Shown: piece after piece, positions 1 through 6,646 of the stretch
How the letters are laid out: every line of letters begins with the position of its first letter
How positions within the stretch are numbered: position 1 is the first letter of the stretch
NCBI GenBank assembly: GCA_035250485.1
Contig: DATFFB010000100.1
Location: 1 to 16,942 of the forward strand
Source: JACCTH01 sp035250485
Lineage (GTDB): Bacteria; Actinomycetota; Acidimicrobiia; Spongiisociales; ZC4RG35
Direction: 5' to 3'
DNA length: 16,942 bases
Program-made: the position numbers and the translations under genes
The notes under the pieces: generated by a model
Databases searched by the model: none
What the model was told of the DNA's origin: nothing
The model's input: only the letters and a program-made list of their open reading frames with translations

Positions 1-323
1 CAGTAATCGACGACGGCCGGGTCAAGGCGCAGGGAAACCTGGAGGACATTCGTCGCACTCTCACCGCCACCAGACGGGTCTCCTTGCGCGCACCCGACGA
101 AGAGGTCGACGATGTCGCTTTGATCCTTTCAGGACAACCGGAGGTGTCCGAGGTCGATGTCGAGAGAGGAAGGGTCCGGTTTGTTCTCTCCGGGGAGGAC
201 GCGGATTCCGCCCGCCTTCTCGGTCTGGTCATCGCGAGCGGCAAGCACGTCTTCGATTGGCGGCTCGAGGTTGCCGGTCTGGAAGAGCTGTTCCTCAGCA
301 TCACCGCCGGAGACGACGAATGA
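1..323 (+). CDS. ABC transporter ATP-binding protein, C-terminal part (truncated by window start)
   Basis: The open frame enters at base 3 and runs to TGA at 321-323, giving about 106 residues. The first residues (VIDDGRVKAQGNLEDIR) match the segment after the H-loop in drug/polysaccharide-type ABC ATPases, usually of the form 'I..GRvva.Gtl.elr'. The tail (VAGLEELFLSI) matches the usual 'ed.Fl.lt' end of ABC-2 exporter ATPases. Walker A, Walker B and signature motifs must lie upstream of the window. The stop overlaps the ATG of the permease (ATGA at 320-323), so the two are translationally coupled and almost certainly form one exporter, with this subunit as the cytoplasmic ATP-hydrolysing part. 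The substrate cannot be told. Any start inside the visible part would be an artefact of truncation. Confidence 0.85.
   Translation, partial: VIDDGRVKAQGNLEDIRRTLTATRRVSLRAPDEEVDDVALILSGQPEVSEVDVERGRVRFVLSGEDADSARLLGLVIASGKHVFDWRLEVAGLEELFLSITAGDDE
309..312 (+). promoter_or_regulatory. Ribosome binding site of the ABC permease
   Basis: GGAG lies 7 bases before the ATG at 320. It supports that ATG over the earlier in-frame ATG at 257, which would add 21 basic, non-hydrophobic residues and overlap the ATPase gene by 67 bases. Confidence 0.6.
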
Positions 324-1342
324 ACCCGGTTCTGCGGAGAGAGCTGCTGGAACGCTTTCGCACCCGCCGTTCCCCGTGGTTCCTGTTTTTCTGGACTATC
401 GGGATCGGGTTGCTCGGCTACGTCTCCTACCTGGTTAGCCAGCAGGTCTCGACCGCGATCCTGGGGAGATTGCTCGCTACCGAATACATGGGCCGTTTTC
501 TCTTCCAGGCAATGGCCATCCTGATGATGACGACGGTGATACTGGTCATCCCCGGGGTGACGGCGCTTTCGATCGTAAGCGAACGAGAGCGGCAGACATT
601 GCCGCTCCTTCAGGTCACACAACTTTCGCCCCTGCAACTGGTGCTGGGGAAGTTGAGCTCGTCGATGTCTTACTTCTTGTTGTTGCTGGTGGCGGTGGCC
701 CCGGTGGTGGCCATCCCGCTGCTATTTGGAGGAATGTCCTTCGGTGACGTGTTCGCCGCCCTGGCGATGATGCTGGCGACCGCCATCATGCTGGGCAGTG
801 CCTCAATCGCCATTTCATCGCGAGCCAAGTCAAGCCGGGGGGCGGTGGCGGGCTCCTATGCATTCGCCTTCGTGATCGGATTCATCACGTTTGCCCTCGT
901 GCTGGCGGAGCTACTCCTGCTCAGGCCCTCCAACCAATCATTGATCCCTCCCCGGGGTCGGGAGTTCTATTCCTCCTGGCTCAATCCCTATGTGGGGATG
1001 GTCGATGCAATACGGGTTCCCTTGCGCTCACAGACCAATTTCACCTTCACGCCGTTCGTCCCCATTGATGCGCTGCTGTATGCCCGGCAAGGAAGCGGCC
1101 AGAGTTTGTTTTTTGGAGGAATGCCCCTCGTGGATATGGCCGCCGCGAGGGAGGTGATCGCCCCACCGGTTAATGGCGAAGGAGGGGCACTGATCAGGAT
1201 GCGTCGTGGTCCCGTCTGGGTTCGAACCCTGGTCCTCTATGCCGCCATCACTGCCATCGCACTTCTGCGGGCCGCCCAGGTAGTGCGAACGCCGGCACGC
1301 CGGGTCCTGCTGATGAAACGGAGAAGCAGTGCCCCGGCTTGA
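320..1342 (+). CDS. ABC-2 type transporter permease
   Basis: This 340-residue integral membrane protein is the probable membrane half of the ABC exporter whose ATPase gene it overlaps. Hydrophobic segments lie at about residues 20-40, 60-84, 115-135, 140-165, 180-205 and 305-322. After the second segment comes SERERQTLPLLQVTQLSP, the typical ABC-2 permease motif (usually 'REREeGTLelLl.tPLs') that contacts the ATPase. A long extracytoplasmic loop of about 100 residues (about 206-300) separates the last two segments. The start is the ATG in the ATGA overlap, with GGAG 7 bases upstream. The gene ends 14 bases inside the next one (GTG at 1329), so the exporter is part of the MoxR/VWA operon. The substrate is unknown. 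The family is fairly certain; an operon-specific role is inference. Confidence 0.88.
   Translation: MNPVLRRELLERFRTRRSPWFLFFWTIGIGLLGYVSYLVSQQVSTAILGRLLATEYMGRFLFQAMAILMMTTVILVIPGVTALSIVSERERQTLPLLQVTQLSPLQLVLGKLSSSMSYFLLLLVAVAPVVAIPLLFGGMSFGDVFAALAMMLATAIMLGSASIAISSRAKSSRGAVAGSYAFAFVIGFITFALVLAELLLLRPSNQSLIPPRGREFYSSWLNPYVGMVDAIRVPLRSQTNFTFTPFVPIDALLYARQGSGQSLFFGGMPLVDMAAAREVIAPPVNGEGGALIRMRRGPVWVRTLVLYAAITAIALLRAAQVVRTPARRVLLMKRRSSAPA
1320..1323 (+). promoter_or_regulatory. Ribosome binding site deciding the GTG start at 1329
   Basis: GGAG sits 5 bases before GTG 1329. An in-frame TGA at 1314-1316 leaves no earlier start for this frame, so GTG 1329 is the first possible start and is well supported. 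Confidence 0.6.
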
Positions 1343-3014
1343 TCTCCGCGAGCGGCCGGCGCTCCCCACCTCGGTACAAGACCTTGTCGTCAGCGCCCGC
1401 GGGAGACTTCTGCTGGCAGGCATTCTTCGCTTGGCAGTGACTCTGCTGGGGCTGGCCGCCGTCCTGTCGGCGATCCTGGTTGGCATAGCCCGATTTGTCG
1501 TCATCCCCTGGGCTGAGCCCTTTGCCCTTGCGCTCTGGGCCGCCTCGCTGATCGTCGCCCTGATCCTGGCCTTGATCCGTCGAGCCTCCCCGGCGAAGGC
1601 AGCATTGGCGGTAGATCGACGTCTCGGAGGGTTTGACCGTGTGAGCACCGCCCTCGAATTGAGCTCGCGGGTCGATCACTCGATCGACGAGCGGCGCCAA
1701 TTGGCCGACGCCGAGGCATGGTCGACGGGGCGCTCTCTTGACGGATTTGGAACCATGTGGCCCCGGAGGCCTCTTCCGCAGCTGGCGGCTGTGGCCCTCG
1801 CTGCCACGCTGGTGATGGCCCTCGTGCCTTCCTCCGCGGATGTGGCGTTGGCCCGGCGCCAGGCCGAGGAGCGGCTGATTGAGAACGAGGCCGAACGCCT
1901 CGAGGAGGCGGCGGCCGAGGCACCCGAAGAGGTCCGAGCCACCCTGGAGCGTCTGCTCGAAGAGCTGGCCCGAGCAGAGAGCCTCGAGCAAGCCATCACC
2001 GCTCTCGGCGAGGCGCGCCAGGACCTGGCCGAGCAGGCCGATCCGGCCGAGCTAGCGCGGCGGACCGCGCTATCCGGACTCGAGCAGCGCCTGGCCCAGA
2101 AGCCACTGTCGAATGGCGAGACCGCCGCCGAGCAGCTGCGAGACCTGGCCAACCGTCTCGCGGGTGCCTCGGCAGCCGAGATGATCGCCGCCGCCGCCGA
2201 GCTTTCGGCCCGGGCCGAGGACTTTGCCGGAATCGATCAAGAGCTATCCGATGCCCTGGCCGCAGCGGCCTCGGCGCTGCAAACCGCGGCCGGTGATCGA
2301 AGCCTTGCCGGAGAGGCGAGCGAGGCTCTGGAGGCGGCCGCGTCCGAGCTCGAGCGATCGGGTCGAGAAGCAGCCGACGCTTCTCGTCGGGGCGAGGCCC
2401 AAGCCCAGGTACGCGATGCCCAAGAGCGCCTCGCCGATGCCCAGCAAGGCCAGAGCCAGGGCCAAGGTCAAGGACAGGGTCAAGGACAAGGACAGGGGCA
2501 AGGTCAAGGACAGGGTCAAGGACAAGGACAAGGACAAGGACAAGGACAAGGACAAGGTCAAGGTCAAGGACAGGGTCAAGGACAAGGTCAAGGACAAGGA
2601 CAAGGACAGGGTCAAGGTCAAGGCCAGGGGACCGGCGGCGGAGGCGGCGGGGGCGGTCAAGGCGCCGGTGGTTCGAGCGGAGCCGGCTCTTCGGGGGGTG
2701 GCACCGGTTCGGGAAGCGTGGGTTCGGGGAGCGGGGACCACGATCCCGCCCGTGATCCCGAACGCAGCCAGGTCTTCGATCCTACCGAGGCCGGCCTTGG
2801 TGACGAGGTCAGGGTCGAGGTCATCGGAGGCAACACCCCCGGCGAGCCGATTGGCACCGTCACCGGACAGGGGATCGAGAATCTGGCCCTCCAGAGTTAT
2901 GTCGACCGGTACGCCGACTACCGCGACACCGCCCTCGATTCACTCGATCGAATGGTCGTACCGCAGAATCTGGCCGAGCTGGTCCGACAATATTTCACGG
3001 AACTCGAACCATGA
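1329..3014 (+). CDS. Membrane-anchored coiled-coil protein with a (Gly-Gln)28 repeat
   Basis: This is a 561-residue protein of unknown function. Two membrane segments lie at about 32-53 and 64-84. A segment resembling the N-terminal part of DUF4175-type proteins follows (AVDRRLGGFDRVSTALEL, about 94-111), then a third hydrophobic stretch at about 148-167. Residues about 172-370 are rich in Ala, Glu, Arg and Leu and look like long helices or coiled coil. Residues 378-433 are 28 perfect GQ dipeptides, followed by a Gly/Ser-rich linker to about 475. The tail (about 479-561), ending ADYRDTALDSLDRM...LAELVRQYFTELEP, looks like a conserved folded end; I recall similar ends in proteins beside MoxR/DUF58 genes. 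The gene overlaps the permease by 14 bases and moxR by 4. Topology suggests a helical domain and disordered linker tethered to the membrane. A scaffold or MoxR/VWA client is inference. The repeat has lower GC than the rest of the gene. Confidence 0.8.
   Translation: MPRLDLRERPALPTSVQDLVVSARGRLLLAGILRLAVTLLGLAAVLSAILVGIARFVVIPWAEPFALALWAASLIVALILALIRRASPAKAALAVDRRLGGFDRVSTALELSSRVDHSIDERRQLADAEAWSTGRSLDGFGTMWPRRPLPQLAAVALAATLVMALVPSSADVALARRQAEERLIENEAERLEEAAAEAPEEVRATLERLLEELARAESLEQAITALGEARQDLAEQADPAELARRTALSGLEQRLAQKPLSNGETAAEQLRDLANRLAGASAAEMIAAAAELSARAEDFAGIDQELSDALAAAASALQTAAGDRSLAGEASEALEAAASELERSGREAADASRRGEAQAQVRDAQERLADAQQGQSQGQGQGQGQGQGQGQGQGQGQGQGQGQGQGQGQGQGQGQGQGQGQGQGQGQGQGQGQGTGGGGGGGGQGAGGSSGAGSSGGGTGSGSVGSGSGDHDPARDPERSQVFDPTEAGLGDEVRVEVIGGNTPGEPIGTVTGQGIENLALQSYVDRYADYRDTALDSLDRMVVPQNLAELVRQYFTELEP
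2460..2627 (+). repeat. Hexanucleotide tandem repeat, 28 units of GGN-CAR
   Basis: Twenty-eight uninterrupted six-base units occur inside the coding sequence. Most are GGACAA or GGTCAA, with some GGACAG and a few GGCCAA, GGGCAA and GGCCAG. Each encodes Gly-Gln. Because the unit is six bases, gain or loss of whole units keeps the reading frame. The unit contains no stop in any of the six frames, which explains the long shadow frames on both strands here. The main units are 50% GC against a clearly higher surrounding value, suggesting expansion from one seed unit. Units just upstream (CAGCAAGGCCAGAGCCAG) look like degenerate copies. Confidence 0.95.
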
Positions 3015-3979
3015 CCCCCGAACAGTTTGCCGAGACGATGGAGTCCGCCCGCCAGGAAGTGGGCAAGGTGATCGTTGGACAGAAAGAACTGGTCGAGACA
3101 GTCCTGGTCGCCGCGCTCTGCGAGGGTCATGTCCTGCTCGAAGGAGTTCCCGGCCTGGGGAAGACCAAGCTCCTCGCCACCCTGGGCAAAGTGCTCGACG
3201 TCGAATTCGGCCGGGTGCAGTTCACTCCTGATTTGATGCCGGCCGACATCCTCGGAACCAAGGTTCTCACCGGCAATGACTTCAAATTCCATGAGGGCCC
3301 GATCTTCGCCAATCTGGTCCTGGCCGACGAGATAAATCGCGCTACGCCCAAGACCCAGTCGGCGCTTCTGGAAGCCATGCAGGAGCGTCGGGTCACCCTG
3401 GGCGGGGAGACCCATTCCCTGCCCCGGCCTTTCCTGGTCATGGCCACCCAGAACCCGATCGAGCAAGAAGGGACCTACCCCCTGCCGGAGGCCCAACTCG
3501 ACCGCTTCCTCTTCAAGGCATTGGTGGCATTCCCGCCCGCTGATGACATCGTCGAGATCCTCAAGCGGACGACCGCCGGTGCGGGAGCAGAGCCATCACC
3601 AGCAATGGATGGGGAGGCCATCATCGAAATGGCAAACATGGTCCGCGACCTTCCCGCGGGCTCGCACCTACTCCACTACGCGGCCACGCTCGTGGGTGCC
3701 ACTCACCCCGACAACGAGCTCGCTCCCGAGCTGGTTCGTCGATACGTCCGCAACGGTGCCAGCCCGCGAGGAGCCCAAGCCCTGGTGCTGGGAGGCAAGG
3801 CATACGCCCTGGCGGCTGGCCGGACCAATCTCGCCGCCGAAGACATCTGGCGGGTGGCACCGATGTCGCTGCGACATCGACTGGTCTTGGGTTACGAGGC
3901 GCTCGCAGATGGTGTGCGTGCCGACCAGATCGTGACCGAGGTGCTGGAAGCCCACCCCACCCCCGAACCGGCTAGCTGA
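3011..3979 (+). CDS. MoxR family AAA+ ATPase
   Basis: This 322-residue protein is full length for the MoxR family. Walker A is GVPGLGKTK (45-53). FTPDLMPADILG (71-82) is a hallmark MoxR segment. Walker B is LVLADE (102-107), followed by INRATPKTQSALLEAMQE. Sensor 1 lies in ATQNPIEQEGTYPLPEAQLDR (145-165), with the arginine of AQLDR in the usual finger position. A helical lid domain follows. MoxR ATPases are cytoplasmic hexameric AAA+ chaperones working with VWA proteins encoded next to them, as seen with CoxD/CoxE and the Bat operons. The ATG overlaps the previous stop (ATGA, 3011-3014), and DUF58 begins 4 bases after its end. It is the probable motor of this operon, acting on one or more of the three downstream VWA-type proteins; which one is not visible from sequence. 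Confidence 0.95.
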   Translation: MTPEQFAETMESARQEVGKVIVGQKELVETVLVAALCEGHVLLEGVPGLGKTKLLATLGKVLDVEFGRVQFTPDLMPADILGTKVLTGNDFKFHEGPIFANLVLADEINRATPKTQSALLEAMQERRVTLGGETHSLPRPFLVMATQNPIEQEGTYPLPEAQLDRFLFKALVAFPPADDIVEILKRTTAGAGAEPSPAMDGEAIIEMANMVRDLPAGSHLLHYAATLVGATHPDNELAPELVRRYVRNGASPRGAQALVLGGKAYALAAGRTNLAAEDIWRVAPMSLRHRLVLGYEALADGVRADQIVTEVLEAHPTPEPAS

Positions 3980-3983
3980 AACG

Positions 3984-4850
3984 ATGCTGCTCACGGCCGA
4001 GCTGCGCGGCCGGTTGGAACGGCTCTCGCTTGTCACCCGCCGGCGGGTCATCGCCCAGTGGTCGGGCCGCCACGCGTCGCGGCACAAGGGTGAGAGCCTC
4101 GATTTCGCCGACTATCGCCCGTACGTGCCGGGCGATGACTTCCGCCGCATCGATCACAATCTTTGGGCTCGCCTCGGGGTCCTGCTGGTGCGCCAGTTCG
4201 AAGCCGAGGAGGAACTTCCGTTGCGGGTCGTGATCGACGCCTCGGCTTCCATGGGCTTCTATCGAAAGCTCGAGGTGGGAAAAGTGCTGGCGGGGATGGT
4301 GGCCTATCTCGGACTTGCCGGAGGCGACCGGGTTCAGCTGGTGGCACTCCATGGCGGCCCCCAGCCGGTCACCATAGGACCAGCCGGCCGGCACCTGTCC
4401 CGCTGGCCCATGCTCGAGTCCTGGCTCGAGGGCCTCGGTGCAGCCGGGGGTGGTGCGTTGGCGCCTTCGTTGCGGAGGCTGGCGGGGGAGGGACCCAACC
4501 GGGGGGCACTGGTCGTCGTATCCGATTTGATGAGCCCTGATTACGCGACAGCTCTCGACGGTCTCGGTGTTGGGGCAGGGGGAGTGGTGCTTCACGTCCT
4601 CGGCGATGAAGAGCTGGACCCGGTACTGGCCGGAGACCTGCGTTTGGCCGATGCCGAAACCAAAGGCGAGGTGGCTGTTTCGACCTCGGAGGACACGATG
4701 CGCCGCTACCGATTGGCTCTGGAGGCTTTTGCTAGCGAAGCGGCAGGGCGATCCCGTCGGGCAGGCCTCGACTACGTCCTGGTCCCGGCGCGGGAGGATG
4801 CCGCCCGCCAGGTGCTTGCCGCCCTCGCCCGCGCCGAGGCCGTGGCGTGA
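3984..4850 (+). CDS. DUF58 domain-containing protein (VWA-like, MoxR partner)
   Basis: This 288-residue protein has no membrane segment, so it is the soluble, short DUF58 type. The DUF58 signature spans about 38-60: ESLDFADYRPYVPGDDFRRIDHN. A VWA-like fold follows with MIDAS motif DASAS (D85, S87, S89) after LRVVI. The usual signature ends RRIDWN; here a His (H58) replaces the Trp. DUF58 proteins are regularly encoded beside MoxR and are thought to be its immediate partner, binding a metal ion at the MIDAS. The start is the ATG 4 bases after the moxR stop; no strong ribosome binding site is visible, consistent with translational coupling. The end overlaps the next gene by 4 bases (GTGA, 4847-4850). 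Confidence 0.93.
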   Translation: MLLTAELRGRLERLSLVTRRRVIAQWSGRHASRHKGESLDFADYRPYVPGDDFRRIDHNLWARLGVLLVRQFEAEEELPLRVVIDASASMGFYRKLEVGKVLAGMVAYLGLAGGDRVQLVALHGGPQPVTIGPAGRHLSRWPMLESWLEGLGAAGGGALAPSLRRLAGEGPNRGALVVVSDLMSPDYATALDGLGVGAGGVVLHVLGDEELDPVLAGDLRLADAETKGEVAVSTSEDTMRRYRLALEAFASEAAGRSRRAGLDYVLVPAREDAARQVLAALARAEAVA

Positions 4851-6646
4851 GCTTCCTCATTCCGGCCGCTTTCGGCCTGGCCGCCCTGGCCGGGCCCTTG
4901 ATCGTCCTCTACATGCTGCGATCGCGGCGACCCCGGGTGGAGGTGGCCAGCACGATGCTTTGGGAGAAGGCGGAGGTCCCGGTGTCGTCGGCCGTCCCCT
5001 GGCAAAGACTTCGCTGGACCCCCCTGCTCCTGTTGCAACTGGCGGTGCTGGCGGCGTTCGTGCTCACCCTGGCGCGACCGTTCTATCGGGAGCGCACCCT
5101 GCTCGGTCCACACACCGTATTCGTCGTCGATACGTCGGGTTCAATGGCGATGGCAGATCGCATCGGCACCGCCCGGGAGCGCGCCCTGGCACTGACGAAT
5201 GACCTGTCGGAAGCGAACCAGGTTTCGGTGGTGGAGGCAGGTCCGCACCCGCGGGTTCTTGTCGCTTTTGCCCGTGACCCCGAGCTTGTACAACAGGCGA
5301 TTGGCTCGCTCGACGCGGGCGGAGGCCGGGCCGATCTTTCGACCGCCATCCAGCTGGCCCGAGGCTTGGCGACACCCGACCGCCCCACCAACGTTCTCAT
5401 CTTTAGCGACGGGGGTGACGCACCACTTCCCGAAGAGCCGGTGGCAGCAGCGGAGATGGTTCGCTTCGACGACTTCGGCCCCAACCTGGCGATTTCTGCC
5501 TGGAGCCTCGAGCCATCCACTGAGGGCACCACCCGGGCTTTTCTCAACATCTCAAATTTCGGGGCCGAGGATCGCTCGGTGCAGGCCGAGGTGTCGGTGA
5601 ACGGGTTGGCCGCCGGCCTCCTTGACCTATCAGTCCCGGCGCTGGGCAGCGCTCGCCTTACTACCCCCGTCGATGCAGGACCCGGCCAGGTGGTTTCGGT
5701 CCGGTTGGCCAACCACCACGATTCCCTGGCGCTCGACGACGAGGCGTCCCTGATCGTCGGCGCCGGTCCGGAAAAGTTCGTCGCCGTCAGCGGAGAAGGG
5801 TCGCCGTTCCTCGAGGCATTGGTCGACGCCGTTCCGGGCTTCACCACCGAAGGAGAGGGCGCAGGTGACGTGGCCGTCGTCGACGGCGGTCCACTCCCCG
5901 AGATCGACCGCCCCACCTGGCTGATCGCTCCACAAACGGTGCCAGAGGGAGTGACGGTCTCGGAGTTGGCCGGCAACCTGGCCGTTACTTACCAGCGCCC
6001 GGGCGAGCCGATTCTCGATTCCGTCGACCTCTCGACAATGGTCGTGGGTGAGGCCCAAGTAGTGCAGGCGCCCCGGTGGCTCCCCCTGGTTCGATCGGGA
6101 GACATTCCCCTGATATTGCTGGGAGAAGTCAACGGGCACCGCGTTGCTTATTTCACATTCGACCTCACCCGTTCCAATCTCGGGGTACAGGTGGGCTTTC
6201 CGATTCTCGGCGTTCGCCTTCTCGAGTGGCTCGGTGGTTCGGCGACCGGCTCGGTGTCAACCGATCAGGCCGGCACCTCCATACCGATCTCCGCCCCCGC
6301 CGGCACCACGGCTCGAGTGACATTGCCCGATGGTTCGATTCGGGACCTCACGGAGGGTGCGGTCGAGTTCACCGACACCGCTCAGCCCGGGCTTTATCGG
6401 GTGGAGTATCTCGGGACCAACGATCAGGTCGTTCCCGGGACCACGGCCATCCGCACCTTCGTCGCCGACGAATCGGCTGGGGATTCGAGGCAGATTGCCA
6501 CGACCGGACAGGCGACCGAGGCGGAGGAGGCCTCCACCCGGCTGCGGGAGTGGGCGCCCTGGGTGATTGCCGCCGTCCTGCTACTCATGGCAATCGAATG
6601 GTGGGTGGGACATCAGAGGCCATTCCTGCGTAGGGCAACCGCATGA
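4847..6646 (+). CDS. BatA-type membrane protein with VWA domain
   Basis: This 599-residue protein has the aerotolerance-regulator N-terminal (BatA) layout. A first membrane segment (about 4-24) is followed by RSRRPRVEVASTMLW, then a second segment (about 57-77) leading into a VWA domain. The MIDAS motif is DTSGS (95-99), and FSDGG is the downstream MIDAS-supporting loop. The region after the VWA (about 210-560) looks like beta-rich extracellular domains. A final membrane segment lies at about 569-587 with a short basic tail. The start is GTG in a GTGA overlap, with a weak GAGG 7 bases upstream; the end overlaps the next gene as ATGA. In Bacteroides and spirochaetes Bat proteins form a membrane complex with MoxR. 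By analogy this one should place a VWA domain outside the membrane. Its actual partner is inferred. Confidence 0.88.
   Translation: MSFLIPAAFGLAALAGPLIVLYMLRSRRPRVEVASTMLWEKAEVPVSSAVPWQRLRWTPLLLLQLAVLAAFVLTLARPFYRERTLLGPHTVFVVDTSGSMAMADRIGTARERALALTNDLSEANQVSVVEAGPHPRVLVAFARDPELVQQAIGSLDAGGGRADLSTAIQLARGLATPDRPTNVLIFSDGGDAPLPEEPVAAAEMVRFDDFGPNLAISAWSLEPSTEGTTRAFLNISNFGAEDRSVQAEVSVNGLAAGLLDLSVPALGSARLTTPVDAGPGQVVSVRLANHHDSLALDDEASLIVGAGPEKFVAVSGEGSPFLEALVDAVPGFTTEGEGAGDVAVVDGGPLPEIDRPTWLIAPQTVPEGVTVSELAGNLAVTYQRPGEPILDSVDLSTMVVGEAQVVQAPRWLPLVRSGDIPLILLGEVNGHRVAYFTFDLTRSNLGVQVGFPILGVRLLEWLGGSATGSVSTDQAGTSIPISAPAGTTARVTLPDGSIRDLTEGAVEFTDTAQPGLYRVEYLGTNDQVVPGTTAIRTFVADESAGDSRQIATTGQATEAEEASTRLREWAPWVIAAVLLLMAIEWWVGHQRPFLRRATA

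Noticed and set aside
257..319. Earlier ATG at 257 as the permease start
   Set aside because: It would overlap the ATPase gene by 67 bases with a non-hydrophobic Arg-rich extension. ATG 320 has an ATGA overlap and GGAG at the right distance.
2460..2627. Tandem repeat considered as a CRISPR array or iteron origin
   Set aside because: Units are six bases with no spacers, strictly in frame, and inside a gene whose flanks are coding.
2224..3231. Lys/Asp repeat frame (335 residues) overlapping the GQ protein and moxR
   Set aside because: It exists because the hexamer has no stop in any frame. It runs into moxR in the wrong frame and lacks any recognisable domain.
3971..3983. TAGCTG upstream of the DUF58 start as another -10 box
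   Set aside because: It does not end in T, the spacing is 5 bases rather than 6, and the gene is clearly in an overlapping operon.
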